This document shows, piece by piece, positions 52,050 through 60,089 of a stretch of 64,000 bases of DNA (its first letter is position 1; each line of letters starts with the position of its first letter). This DNA comes from Rhodococcus sp. W8901 (GTDB lineage Bacteria; Actinomycetota; Actinomycetes; Mycobacteriales; Mycobacteriaceae), in assembly GCF_013348805.1 (NCBI RefSeq), contig NZ_CP054690.1, positions 1,178,001 through 1,242,000 on the forward strand, in the 5' to 3' direction. The notes beneath the pieces are model-generated. The model was not told where the DNA came from and did no database searches. It saw only the letters and a program-made list of their open reading frames with translations. The translations under genes and the position numbers were made by a program.

Positions 52050-52175
52050 TCAGTGGCGCTTACGCTTTTTGATCAACTCACCGGCATCAACAGCGCGCTC
52101 GCGCTTTTCCGCCCGCTTTTCCTTGATCGACTGACTTGGTTTCTTCAGATTTTTGCCAGGTTTCTTGTCGGCCAT
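52050..52175 (-). CDS. Small lysine/arginine-rich protein, 41 residues
   Basis: The ATG at 52175, with TTAGGAGC upstream at ideal spacing, gives MADKKPGKNLKKPSQSIKEK, then RAEKRERAVDAGELIKKRKRH. Sixteen of 41 residues are Lys or Arg. The middle (SIKEKRAEKRERAVDAGELI) should be one charged helix. Short basic peptides of this form occur widely in actinobacteria and may bind nucleic acid or ribosomes, but the function is unknown. It is the first gene of the small leftward cluster. Confidence 0.65.
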   Translation of the reverse strand: MADKKPGKNLKKPSQSIKEKRAEKRERAVDAGELIKKRKRH

Positions 52176-52279
52176 TGTCGCTCCTAATTCGAAGTGGCAA
52201 TCACTCGATCGAGACCATACGTCATTTCCAGGAAAATGCCAGTCGTGCAGTTCGGAGCTTTTTCCGGGGCGGGAGAAAG

Positions 52280-54583
52280 TCAGTCGACGAGCGCGACGGA
52301 GGTGATGCGGTGCAGTGTGAAGCGACGCATCTCACCGGTCGCCGGGTCGAGCGCGTCGAGCTGACCGCCGCCGACGCTGACCGGTTCCACGATGCGCTGC
52401 GACGCGATGCCCTGCGCGTCGACGTAACCGATCGACACGCTGCGCCGGACCTGCGCGGCGGTCTGCAGCAGCGTCATCGTCGCCGCGCTGGACGCGCGCG
52501 TGCCGTCGCTGCGCAGTCCGGCACCGGTGGACGCGGCGGCGCGGTCACCGGCGCGGAGCGAGCGGACCAGCGTCGCGAGCTGCTCGTCGGTGGGGACGGC
52601 CGGGGTGCGCAGCCGCGGCACCCGGGCCGCCGGCACGCGGGCCCCGCGCGGGCGCAGGTCGACGATCGCGCCGGACGAGTCCTCGCCGGCCGGGGCGAAC
52701 CCGACCGCACGCAGCTCGGTGAGGACCTCCTTGAGCGGGGCCTGCGAGATGACGACGGTGGGAGCCAGGGCCCGCAGCGCCAGCTGCTCGGCCACGGGGG
52801 AGGCCAGAACCTCCGCGAGCAGCGCCGGGTCCTCGCAGCGGATGAACGACGACGCGACCCCGGCCCGCAGCCGGCCGTGGCGGCGGGCGACGTCGTCGAT
52901 GAGGTAGCTCAGCGACTGCGGCACCGGCGTCTTGGAGCGGGTCGAGAACAGCGTCTGCAGCTCGGACGCTGAGAGCCCGGCGTCGAGCGCGCGCCGGATG
53001 CTGTTCTCGCTGACCCGGTACATCGACGCCGCGCCCGCGGACTCGATGTCGGCGACGAGCGTGATCTGATCGAGCAGCTCCGGGATGAGCGGCCCGGGCG
53101 CGACGACGGTGAGGTCGGCCTGCACCAGGAAGTAGTCGATGGGCGCGGGCAGCGCGGCGTCCATCTCGGACTCGGGGTCGCCGCCGTGCAGCAGCGCCTT
53201 GCCCGGCGAACTGAGGACGCCGTGCGCCACCAGCCCGAGCGTGCGCGCCTCCCCGAGGGTCCGCTCCACGACGCGCGGCCCCAGCCGACCCGCCCAGCGC
53301 GGACGACGCCACGCGAGCAGCCGGCTGGCCTCGGACGCGGACACCGACTTCCCGCCGCCCGCCTCGGTGAGCAGTTCCAACAGCAGCCGGCGTTCCAGGG
53401 CGGCGCCCGGCGCGCGCACCTCCTCGGACAGCGCCGAGATGGGCTTGTCGGTGGCGTCGCGGCTACCGATGATCCATGGCCGGCGCGGCAGCGTCAGCCA
53501 TGCCCCGGCGAGGGTGGCCCAGCGCCGGGCGGTGCCCGAGTTGAGCCAGCCGTCCACGGCGACGGTGGGGGCCCAGTAGTCGTCGATGTCGGTGAGCGGT
53601 GCGGGGTCGGGGCTGCCGCTCGCGATCAGTCCGGCACCGGCCAGCAGTTCGAGCAGCAGGCCGATGCGGGCCTCGTCGATGCCGGTCGACTTGGACAGCC
53701 GCCGCACCTCCCGCACACCCAGGCCGCCGGCCTTGAGCGCGGGCGCCGGCCCGTCACCGAGCGCGGCCACCAGGTCCTCACAGTGCCGCACCAGTTCGAG
53801 GGCCTCGCCCGCTGCGGTCGCGTTGACGTCGGAGAGCTTCTGCTTGCGTCCGGTGAGCGGGGGCGGGGTGGGTGACGCGGGATCGAAGACGGCCTCGCCG
53901 CGCAGCACCTGACCCACCTGGACGGGCAGCTCCACCGTCTCGGCGTCGATCCAGTGCAGCAGCCCGCGGGCGAGCAGACGTTGGACGGGGCGGTCCGGTG
54001 AGGTGCCGGGCGCGGCGTCGCGGGTGCGGCCGATGGGCGACGACCGGGCCAGCGTGGTCAGCAGGTCGCGCTCACCCGGTTCGATCCCGTCGAGCGCGGC
54101 CCGGATCTCGTCCTCGGTCATCGCCTCGGACTCGGCGGTGATACGGCCGATGCGCCACGGGATGGCGTCGGCCGCGGCGCGCACGATCCGCAGCCGGTCG
54201 TCGTCGCCCCACGTCAGCGCCAGGGCGCGCAGCCGGTCCAGCGCCTTGTCGACGGTCTTGGCCGGCACCCGGCCGCCGAGGGCGTCGTCGACGTGCCGGC
54301 GCGCGACCGGCATCTGATCGGCCTGTTCCAGCGCCAGGACCTCGAGGACGGTGAATTCGAGGGATCCCAGGGTGTCGGCGGCCCGCATCACCGACGCGCG
54401 CTGCTCGGCGCGCCCGGCCAGCACCGCGGCCGTGGCGGGTGGAGGCACGGCGAGATCCGGGCGCAGCCGCAACAGGTCGGTCAGTTCGGCGTCCTTGCGG
54501 GCGCTCAACCAGCCGGTCAGTGTGGGTGCTGCCACGGGGTTTGCGGTTTCCGGGGCGCCCTCGGTGCCATGCGTGGAGGTCAT
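52280..54583 (-). CDS. Helicase-associated protein (Rv0862c-like, Helicase_C_3/WYL)
   Basis: This 767-residue protein corresponds to M. tuberculosis Rv0862c, the constant neighbour of bacterial XPB. It has an N-terminal winged-helix-like region (LTGWLSARKDAELTDLLRLR), a central XPB/Ssl2-like helicase domain 3 with LTVVAPGPLIPELLDQITLVA and VSENSIRRALDAGLSASELQ, and a C-terminal WYL-like module (RRSVSIGYVDAQG, then FTLHRITSVALV). No Walker motif is present, so it is not an ATPase itself. It probably works with XPB in DNA repair. It is set apart here from XPB by three tiny genes. Confidence 0.85.
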   Translation of the reverse strand: MTSTHGTEGAPETANPVAAPTLTGWLSARKDAELTDLLRLRPDLAVPPPATAAVLAGRAEQRASVMRAADTLGSLEFTVLEVLALEQADQMPVARRHVDDALGGRVPAKTVDKALDRLRALALTWGDDDRLRIVRAAADAIPWRIGRITAESEAMTEDEIRAALDGIEPGERDLLTTLARSSPIGRTRDAAPGTSPDRPVQRLLARGLLHWIDAETVELPVQVGQVLRGEAVFDPASPTPPPLTGRKQKLSDVNATAAGEALELVRHCEDLVAALGDGPAPALKAGGLGVREVRRLSKSTGIDEARIGLLLELLAGAGLIASGSPDPAPLTDIDDYWAPTVAVDGWLNSGTARRWATLAGAWLTLPRRPWIIGSRDATDKPISALSEEVRAPGAALERRLLLELLTEAGGGKSVSASEASRLLAWRRPRWAGRLGPRVVERTLGEARTLGLVAHGVLSSPGKALLHGGDPESEMDAALPAPIDYFLVQADLTVVAPGPLIPELLDQITLVADIESAGAASMYRVSENSIRRALDAGLSASELQTLFSTRSKTPVPQSLSYLIDDVARRHGRLRAGVASSFIRCEDPALLAEVLASPVAEQLALRALAPTVVISQAPLKEVLTELRAVGFAPAGEDSSGAIVDLRPRGARVPAARVPRLRTPAVPTDEQLATLVRSLRAGDRAAASTGAGLRSDGTRASSAATMTLLQTAAQVRRSVSIGYVDAQGIASQRIVEPVSVGGGQLDALDPATGEMRRFTLHRITSVALVD

Positions 54584-54643
54584 CGACTATGAGATTAGTG
54601 ACCTGGGCTGTACGGCGGCGAACGCTCCTGTCAAAATGGGCGC

Positions 54644-54832
54644 GTGGCTAACAATTCGAAGAAGCGCTATGTCGATCCAGGGTGGCCGGAAACTGCGGAT
54701 GGAGATCACGCGGTGACCGAGTTGTCTTCCAGCCGTGCAGGCAATCTCTCGCCGTTCGGCGAGGACACGGAGTTCCCGCTTCCGGTGGACTCGCTGCCCT
54801 ACGTGCACCCGCACACCGTGATCAACCGCTGA
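54644..54832 (+). CDS. Small conserved protein (Rv0863-like)
   Basis: This 62-residue frame from GTG 54644 gives [20 protein letters not shown] and ends [17 protein letters not shown]. It has no membrane span or recognised motif. It sits where Rv0863 lies in M. tuberculosis, divergent from the helicase-associated gene. A strong bidirectional terminator follows. The conserved position and neat terminator support a real gene of unknown function. Confidence 0.7.
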   Translation: MANNSKKRYVDPGWPETADGDHAVTELSSSRAGNLSPFGEDTEFPLPVDSLPYVHPHTVINR

Positions 54833-54847
54833 CGCGCAAACACAGAA

Positions 54848-54882
54848 AAGTGGGCCCCTCGCCATCGGCGAGGGGCCCACTT
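54848..54882. terminator. Bidirectional terminator between the small gene and rpf
   Basis: AAGTGGGCCCCTCGCC (54848-54863) pairs perfectly with GGCGAGGGGCCCACTT (54867-54882) around ATC. It lies between two convergent genes and can end transcripts from both. Confidence 0.85.
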
Positions 54883-54903
54883 CGTGTTTCGGGGGGGAGC
54901 GGC

Positions 54904-55521
54904 TCAGCTCTGCGAGAGGTTCGCCACGCCGGCGACGTCCTGCAGGTTCAGCTTGCTGAGGTCGATCGTCTTCGCGACGTCGTAGGCGTCGAGGATCGGC
55001 TGGCCGATGACGATGCCCTGATCGGCGGCGGCGTCGATGAGCGAGTCGATCTGGTCGAAGACGCCCTGCGCGGGGTGCACCGGTGCCTGGGCGACCGGGG
55101 CGGGAGTGACGACCCGCGGGGCCTCGGTGGCTGGGGCGCTGCGCTGCGACGGCGCGCTGCTCAGGCCGAGCTTGGACGAGCAGGACGGCCAGGCGCCCCA
55201 ACCCTGGTTGGCGAGCACGCGCTCAGCGACGACGATCTGCTGCTCACGGGTGGCCTGGTTCGCGGTGGCAGCGAACTGTCCGCCACCATGGCTGGTCCAG
55301 GTGCTCGGCGAGAACTGCAGGCCACCGTGGTAGCCGTTGCCGGTGTTGATGCCCCAGTTGCCGCCGGCCTCGCACTGCGCGAGCTTGTCCCAGTCGGAGT
55401 CGGGGGCCGCGCTGGCCGTGCCGGCGAAGGCGACACCGCCCACGCCCATGATGGCGCCGGTGACGGCGACCTTGGCTACGGTGCGGCCGGTGGTAGACGG
55501 CTTGCGATGGCGTCCGCTCAT
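54904..55521 (-). CDS. rpfA: Resuscitation-promoting factor (RpfA-like)
   Basis: This 205-residue secreted muralytic enzyme has a signal peptide ([20 protein letters not shown], cleavage after TASAA) and then the Rpf domain [20 protein letters not shown], with the catalytic Glu, continuing [12 protein letters not shown]. Its paired Cys are QCEAG and WPSCSS. The Rpf domain cleaves peptidoglycan and promotes regrowth of dormant cells. After it comes an Ala/Pro linker and a helical tail ([20 protein letters not shown]). The name follows the position of M. tuberculosis Rv0867c, although that protein is longer. A c-di-AMP riboswitch and a CRP-type site lie upstream. Confidence 0.9.
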   Translation of the reverse strand: MSGRHRKPSTTGRTVAKVAVTGAIMGVGGVAFAGTASAAPDSDWDKLAQCEAGGNWGINTGNGYHGGLQFSPSTWTSHGGGQFAATANQATREQQIVVAERVLANQGWGAWPSCSSKLGLSSAPSQRSAPATEAPRVVTPAPVAQAPVHPAQGVFDQIDSLIDAAADQGIVIGQPILDAYDVAKTIDLSKLNLQDVAGVANLSQS

Positions 55522-55538
55522 GTCGGTTGGTTCCTCTC

Positions 55539-55722
55539 CGCACGCGCCTGCGAGGTCAGCTGTCGGGTTCGGACTGAGAGGTCGCCCGGCCTCGCCGCTC
55601 ATGGATGGAGCGGGTCTGGCTTCACCCCCAGGGAGATTGCTCTCCCGATGCCCTGCGGGGTTGTCCCTTTCGGGACCTTCTACCCCGGAGGACCTTTGGG
55701 TCCCCCGTCCCCGTCCATGGAT
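55539..55722 (-). promoter_or_regulatory. Cyclic-di-AMP (ydaO/yuaA) riboswitch before rpf
   Basis: Read on the minus strand, the leader has the ydaO-class elements: ACGGGGACGGGGGACCCA near 55697-55714, GGGGGTGAAGCC near 55619-55630, then CAGTCCGAACCCGACAGCTG and ACCTCGCAGGCG near 55543-55574. GGTCCCGAAAGGGAC forms a GAAA-capped stem between them. Riboswitches of this class commonly precede rpf genes in actinobacteria and switch them off when c-di-AMP is high. Boundaries are approximate. Confidence 0.88.
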
Positions 55723-55957
55723 GGTTCGTGGGTGTTCCGGACCCACTGGACGGGGTTTGGCGCGGCGGGCCCGGATGTGGCCGAAGTTCCGGCCGGACAC
55801 GACGGTACGACGATCGAGCGCCAAACGTCACCGGTTGATAACGCGGCGCGTCTTGTGTTGCTCGACTGCGGGATTCGACTGAGACGGCTTAGCCCCAGCT
55901 AGTCGCGTTGGGGCAGGGTTGATCACGGTTCGACACCGCTCCGTTATCGGGGCGTAA

Positions 55958-55973
55958 TGTGAGTGAGATCACA
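55958..55973. promoter_or_regulatory. CRP-type cAMP receptor protein site
   Basis: TGTGAGTGAGATCACA matches the TGTGA-N6-TCACA consensus exactly. It lies upstream of the rpf riboswitch. In M. tuberculosis rpfA is a known target of CRP (Rv3676), so cAMP control of rpf is probable. The divergent or downstream yccF-like gene on the same strand reads away and ends at 56010. Confidence 0.75.
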
Positions 55974-56009
55974 CTCTGAACGGGCGGTCTGTCCCACTTT
56001 TCGGAACGG

Positions 56010-56414
56010 TCAGGCCGTCGACCACTGGGCCTGATCGCGGCGGTCGACGTCCACGATCTCCTTACCGAGCGGCATCAGACAGACAGGGATCATCTTGAGA
56101 TTGGCGATCGCGAGCGGGATACCGATGATCGTGATCGCCATGGCGACGGCGGTGACGATGTGGCCGATCGCGATCCAGACGCCCGCGAGGATGAGCCAGA
56201 TGACATTGCCGATGAGCGACCCGACGCCTGCGGTGGGTTTGTCGACCACCGTCTTGCCGAACGGCCACAGCGCGTACACCCCGATCCGGAAGGACGCGAT
56301 GCCGAACGGGATCGTGATGATGAGGATGCACATGATCACGCCGGCCAGGAAGTAGCCGAGCGCCAGCCACAGGCCACCGAAGATCAGCCAGATGATGTTC
56401 AGCAGGATCCTCAT
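56010..56414 (-). CDS. YccF-domain inner membrane protein
   Basis: This 134-residue protein is made of two related YccF halves, each with two hydrophobic stretches. The first is LLNIIWLIFGGLWLALGYFL with ITIPFGIASFRIGVYALWPFG; the second is NVIWLILAGVWIAIGHIVTA with ITIIGIPLAIANLKMIPVCL. Function is unknown across bacteria. I use the ATG at 56414 with GGAAGGA upstream, not one 15 bases earlier. It follows the next small membrane gene by 34 bases. Confidence 0.85.
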   Translation of the reverse strand: MRILLNIIWLIFGGLWLALGYFLAGVIMCILIITIPFGIASFRIGVYALWPFGKTVVDKPTAGVGSLIGNVIWLILAGVWIAIGHIVTAVAMAITIIGIPLAIANLKMIPVCLMPLGKEIVDVDRRDQAQWSTA

Positions 56415-56448
56415 GGTGATTCCTTCCAATGGTTGGGGAGCCTCCGGC

Positions 56449-56688
56449 TCAGCGACTCCGGCGTCCGGAGCGGAGGGCGTAGGCGATCGCGAGCACGAAG
56501 CCGAGCGGGCACGCGAGCGTGAGGAAGTACAGAACCAGGCCGGGGTCGCCCTCGGAGAGTGAATGGACGAAGAAGATGGCGACGATCGCCGCGATCCCGA
56601 TCAGGAAGCTGGCGACTGCTGCGTAGAACAGTCCTTTGCCGGCCCGGCCGGGGGTGTCGGTGTCGCTGCGGTTCGAATCGTTCGTCAC
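56449..56688 (-). CDS. Small membrane protein, unknown
   Basis: This frame of 79-85 residues has a polar N-terminus (SNRSDTDTPGRAGKG), a first span (LFYAAVASFLIGIAAIVAIFF), a short loop (SLSEGDPG) and a second span (LVLYFLTLACPLGFVLAIAYA), ending RSGRRSR. The start may be GTG at 56688 or ATG at 56706; neither has a strong ribosome site. It is probably co-transcribed with the yccF-like gene. Confidence 0.6.
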   Translation of the reverse strand: MTNDSNRSDTDTPGRAGKGLFYAAVASFLIGIAAIVAIFFVHSLSEGDPGLVLYFLTLACPLGFVLAIAYALRSGRRSR

Positions 56689-56803
56689 AACACAACGGTA
56701 GGCCACCCGCGGGCGTGAGGCGCACGCGCTTCCCGAAGTGGCGGCCGGAGAAATATCTCCGAATTGGACGTTTGATTACATTCGCTGCCCTAGGCTCCGC
56801 GCC

Positions 56804-57400
56804 ATGACTGCTTCCACTCGTGTGCCCGGATCGCTGGCGTGGCAGGGCAAGATTCTGGGTGGGGTGCTGCTCGCGCTCTTCCTCGCGGCCGTCGCCGTGA
56901 TCGCGGTGCCGTCGCTGGCTCGCGCCGACGAGCCGGCCCCCACCGTCGAGTACTCGTCCGACAACAGTGTCACCTGGGGCGGCATCGGGGAGATCGACTG
57001 GAATCTCGGTGAGCTGGTCCCCGGGCGGGAGCTCGCGACCACCTTCCAGGTCCGCAACATCGCCGGCGTGGAGGGCTTCGTCGGCTTCTCGGTGGGCCCG
57101 TACACCCTGTCCCAGGGCATGACCGCGACCGCGCGTGTCGACATCGACGGCAAGGCCGGCGACGCAGTGACACTGACCGAGCCCCGCGTGGTGGCTCCCG
57201 GAACGCGGATCGGCTCGGTCCACCTCGGTCCGAACGAGACCGCCGCGATCTCTCTGGTCGTCGGAATGCCCTCCAACGTAGGTAACCAGGCGCAGAACGG
57301 CCACGTGAAGCCGATGTGGGCGGTCGGCTTCGTGCCCGGGCCCGGCCCCGCCTCCACCGGTCCCCTCGGCTCCCTCGGCAGCGGCAGCTTCGCTTCCTGA
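56804..57400 (+). CDS. Secreted beta-rich protein, possible surface partner
   Basis: This 198-residue protein has a membrane-type signal (WQGKILGGVLLALFLAAVAV, cleavage near LARADEP) and then a beta-sandwich-like domain with ELATTFQVRNIAGVEGFVGF and GPNETAAISLVVGMP. The pattern 'charged strand, mid-domain PG turn, N-rich strand' recalls the TasA/camelysin-like fold of the nearby operon proteins, and like them it lacks Cys in the mature part. The C-terminus is Gly/Pro/Ser-rich (GPGPASTGPLGSLGSGSFAS). It is convergent with the SipW/TasA-like operon and is separated from it by two hairpins. Confidence 0.65.
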   Translation: MTASTRVPGSLAWQGKILGGVLLALFLAAVAVIAVPSLARADEPAPTVEYSSDNSVTWGGIGEIDWNLGELVPGRELATTFQVRNIAGVEGFVGFSVGPYTLSQGMTATARVDIDGKAGDAVTLTEPRVVAPGTRIGSVHLGPNETAAISLVVGMPSNVGNQAQNGHVKPMWAVGFVPGPGPASTGPLGSLGSGSFAS

Positions 57401-57425
57401 CCGGGTGCCGGTAGCCCCGACGAAC

Positions 57426-57480
57426 GAACGGGCGGTTGCCTGACTCGGCTCTCGGCCGATGGTCGGACAACCGCCCGTTC
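57426..57480. terminator. First hairpin in the convergent intergenic region
   Basis: GAACGGGCGGTTG (57426-57438) pairs perfectly with CAACCGCCCGTTC (57468-57480), with a 29-base inner loop that can fold again. It lies 26 bases past the stop of the secreted protein gene. Confidence 0.65.
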
Positions 57481-57517
57481 GTGTTCCGATGCGAGTTGCC
57501 GGCACCGCTGACCGAGA

Positions 57518-57558
57518 AGCGCCGGCTGTTCTCCGTCTGCGGGAGAACAGCCGGCGCT
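57518..57558. terminator. Second hairpin in the convergent intergenic region
   Basis: AGCGCCGGCTGTTCTCC (57518-57534) pairs perfectly with GGAGAACAGCCGGCGCT (57542-57558), a 17-bp stem. It probably stops read-through between the two convergent operons. The rest of 57559-57714 shows no gene; it is G-rich with no clear signal. Confidence 0.7.
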
Positions 57559-57714
57559 GTGCGGCGTGCGTCGATCCGGAACGCACGTGCCCGTTTCCCC
57601 GCGCACGTCGTCCACCCGACCTCCGGTGCAGGATCGGGGAGTTGCGGGAAGTGGGGGATCAGGGCCGCCCGATGGGAGGGGGGACCGACGGTGGCCCTGA
57701 GATTGTGGGGGGGG

Positions 57715-58314
57715 TTAGGAGAGGACCTGCTCGAGACGAATTCTGAAGTCGCCGAATGTTGCCGAATCCGACTGCCCGACAATGCCTGACGTCTGCGGAT
57801 CGAAGATGAACCTGGCTGCCACGTCGACAACCGCGTTGTTCTGTGCGGTGTCGACCACGATGCCGGCAGGGCCGGACGGGACGACGGTACCCCCGATGGT
57901 CGCGGTGACCTGAGGCTGTAGCTTGCCCTTGAGCTGGCCGCCGCCGGTGAAGGCGATGTCGTCGGCCGTCAGCCGCGCCTGCAGACCGGTGCCGTTGACG
58001 GTGAGCCGGTAGCTGCCTCGGTACGTCAGAACGTCGCCGGGTACCACCCGGAACGTCGCGATGTCGATGGGACCGTTCCGGTCGCTCCAGCCCGGCGTCG
58101 TCACCTGGGTGAGAGCGAGGGAGCCCGAACCGTTGCCCCCACCACCGATCGTGGTGGGGGGTGCGGTGGTGGTGGGCGCCGACGGCGTCGTGGTCGTTGC
58201 GCCACCGGCGCTACCGCTGCCGAGGCTGCCGAAGTCGCACGCGGACAGCATCAGTGTGGAGCCGAGTGTGGCGGCCGCGACGGCGACCCTGAAGCCCTTG
58301 GTCTGTGTCTTCAT
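57715..58314 (-). CDS. Lipoprotein paralogue of the SipW-type exported protein
   Basis: This 199-residue protein starts MKTQTKGFRVAVAAATLGST with lipobox MLSAC (Cys near 25). A Thr/Pro linker (TTTTPSAPTTTAPP) and a Gly stretch follow. The domain begins TPGWSDRNGPIDIATFRVVP, then GDVLTYRGSYRLTVNGTGLQ. It parallels TPGW, KAVPGDVLVYNAKAKIGAVG and LQAxL of the RER_14450-like protein encoded at 61888-62412. The signal here is ordinary Sec/lipoprotein type, so the same fold would be anchored to the membrane and could be the base for a fibre. The ATG at 58314 is chosen; it lies 27 bases inside a longer frame. It is the last gene of the operon. Confidence 0.75.
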   Translation of the reverse strand: MKTQTKGFRVAVAAATLGSTLMLSACDFGSLGSGSAGGATTTTPSAPTTTAPPTTIGGGGNGSGSLALTQVTTPGWSDRNGPIDIATFRVVPGDVLTYRGSYRLTVNGTGLQARLTADDIAFTGGGQLKGKLQPQVTATIGGTVVPSGPAGIVVDTAQNNAVVDVAARFIFDPQTSGIVGQSDSATFGDFRIRLEQVLS

Positions 58315-58399
58315 CGGACTACTTTCATTCCCCTCGTGCAAGATTCGCCGGCCCCGACCCGATTGGACTTCCCGGCGGTGAGGCCGGGCAGCAGGAGCG

Positions 58400-60082
58400 T
58401 CATTCGATCAGGGCCGCGATGTCGGCCGGCACGTCGGTGGACGACGGGTCGACGGCGGTCTTGTTCCATGTGGAACCCGTTGCCTTGTAGAGCTTCCCGT
58501 TATCCACAATCCACAGGGCGTCTGTGGATGAATCCCACTCGTAGTGGGCCGATGCCGACGCTGGAATCCGCTCCAGTTCTTCACCGTTCGCGTCCTCGAT
58601 CACGATCGCGGTCTCCGAGGTTTCGGCCGAGTTCACCAACAGCGCCGAGTAGTCGCGGGACTGCGACTTCTCCGACGTGCCCAGGGGGGTGTCGGCGGCA
58701 GTGGCCGTCGTAGCCGGAGGCGTGGTTGTAGTGGTAGTGGTTGTCGTGGATTCCGATGTCTCCGACGCCGTTGTCGGAGGCGTGGTTGTCGTGGTGGTGG
58801 TGCTTGCCGTCGTGTCGGACGTCGTCGGAGCGGTCGTTGTGGTGCTAGTGGTGGTCTGAGGCGACGTCGTGCTCGACGGTGCGGCGGTTGTCGAGGACGG
58901 CGTCGTGGTGGTCTCGACGGGTCCCGCCATCCGGGCGTTCAGCGCTTCGGTTCCGGCGGTTAGTCCCTGCACCTGGTTGCCGTCGGAGGTAGCGCCGTCG
59001 CACTTGATGTTCCAGAGGGTGAACGCCCACATGTTCTCGCCTACCCAGCCGGAGCCAATCTGCCCGTCTCGCTTCGCGCGCACCTCGATTCGGGAGGACG
59101 AGGCCGTCTCGTAGACGTTGTCGTATGCGCTCACGCTGATGGAGACTACGTCTCCCTTGTTCTGCGGGATCGTGGGATTCCAGGATCCGCCCCATCCGCT
59201 CACCAGCTTGACATCATAGGTGTACCCGGGTCCGAGATGCGCCCACTTCATCGTGACGGAGCCACCGCTACCGCTGCACCCCAACCACTTCGGTGCCGCC
59301 AACATATCGGCGGGCGTCGAGAACGACGCTGCCGCCGTGGCATTGTCGGTGAGCGCCGCAGCGGTCATCGTGGCCTGGGTGATGCCGAGGACAGACAGGG
59401 CGGCGGCGCTGATCGCAAGTATCGATCGAGCGGAGGGGACCGAGAATCGCTTTGTGGGAGACATGGGTTCGACCTTCGACTCGATGACTGGCACGAATTC
59501 GGTGGTGGCAGCGTCCTCGATAGACGAACCCGGGCCGGTCGCCTGGTCGTCGTCGCTGTCGTCGTCATTCTTCTTGGCTGGGCGTACCACGATCATCAGT
59601 AGAGCGCCGACGAAAGCGCCGCCGAGGAGGAGTGCAGCGGGGCTCGACAGCCACGCCACCACGTAGCCGAGTCCGCCGACGCTCGTGAAGACGCGATCGG
59701 CTTCGGTGATTGCGTAGGGTTCGATGTCGGGGTCCTGGTTGGCATCGCCCTTGAGTGTGACGAGCACGGTGCCACCGGCCTGTGGATCGAGCGCGTGCAC
59801 GCGGTGCGTGATGCGGGTGCCCTGCGTATTCTCGACGCTGACAACGTCACCAACCTTCAGATCGGTGGCTGGGACGTTGCGAGACAACGCGAGTGAACCG
59901 GTTGTGATCTCGGGCGACATCGAACCGGACCGGAAGATCAGCGGCTTGACGCCGAACACCATTGCGGCGACGGTCGCCACTATGCAGATCACGCCAGCGA
60001 CGGCACCGATGGTGAGCGCGGTTTCTCGGCAGAGCCAGCTGATTGATCTTGGCCGGCGCGAAGCCTTCTCATTGTCAGACAT
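58400..60082 (-). CDS. Fusion of SipW-like signal peptidase with exported substrate-like domain
   Basis: This is a 560-residue protein. Residues 20-45 are a span. An S26B (ER/SipW-type) peptidase follows, with the Ser in FRSGSMSPEI (S54), His in ITHRVHALD (H93) and Asp in VTLKGDANQDPD (D112). A second span lies at about 135-162. After an acidic linker, residues 207 on (MSPTKRFSVPSARSIL) start a new signal-like segment (AISAAALSVLGITQATMTAA), then an exported beta domain with KWLGCSGSGGSVTMKWAHLG. A Thr-rich stalk (about 400-475) and a C-terminal domain (LWIVDNGKLYKATGSTWNK) complete it. SipW-like peptidases are normally about 190-220 residues, so this is an unusual enzyme-substrate fusion. 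The ATG at 60082 follows GAGGT. Confidence 0.8.
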   Translation of the reverse strand: MSDNEKASRRPRSISWLCRETALTIGAVAGVICIVATVAAMVFGVKPLIFRSGSMSPEITTGSLALSRNVPATDLKVGDVVSVENTQGTRITHRVHALDPQAGGTVLVTLKGDANQDPDIEPYAITEADRVFTSVGGLGYVVAWLSSPAALLLGGAFVGALLMIVVRPAKKNDDDSDDDQATGPGSSIEDAATTEFVPVIESKVEPMSPTKRFSVPSARSILAISAAALSVLGITQATMTAAALTDNATAAASFSTPADMLAAPKWLGCSGSGGSVTMKWAHLGPGYTYDVKLVSGWGGSWNPTIPQNKGDVVSISVSAYDNVYETASSSRIEVRAKRDGQIGSGWVGENMWAFTLWNIKCDGATSDGNQVQGLTAGTEALNARMAGPVETTTTPSSTTAAPSSTTSPQTTTSTTTTAPTTSDTTASTTTTTTTPPTTASETSESTTTTTTTTTPPATTATAADTPLGTSEKSQSRDYSALLVNSAETSETAIVIEDANGEELERIPASASAHYEWDSSTDALWIVDNGKLYKATGSTWNKTAVDPSSTDVPADIAALIE

Positions 60083-60089
60083 TGCTACC

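Noticed and set aside
56668-56690. GGTTCGAATC-like motif that could be a tRNA T-arm
   Set aside because: The surrounding bases do not fold as a cloverleaf, and the motif lies inside a small membrane gene.
58680-58920. Thr-coding run as a tandem repeat or CRISPR-like array
   Set aside because: The units are irregular and lack spacers. It is a protein-coding stalk in frame with the fusion gene.
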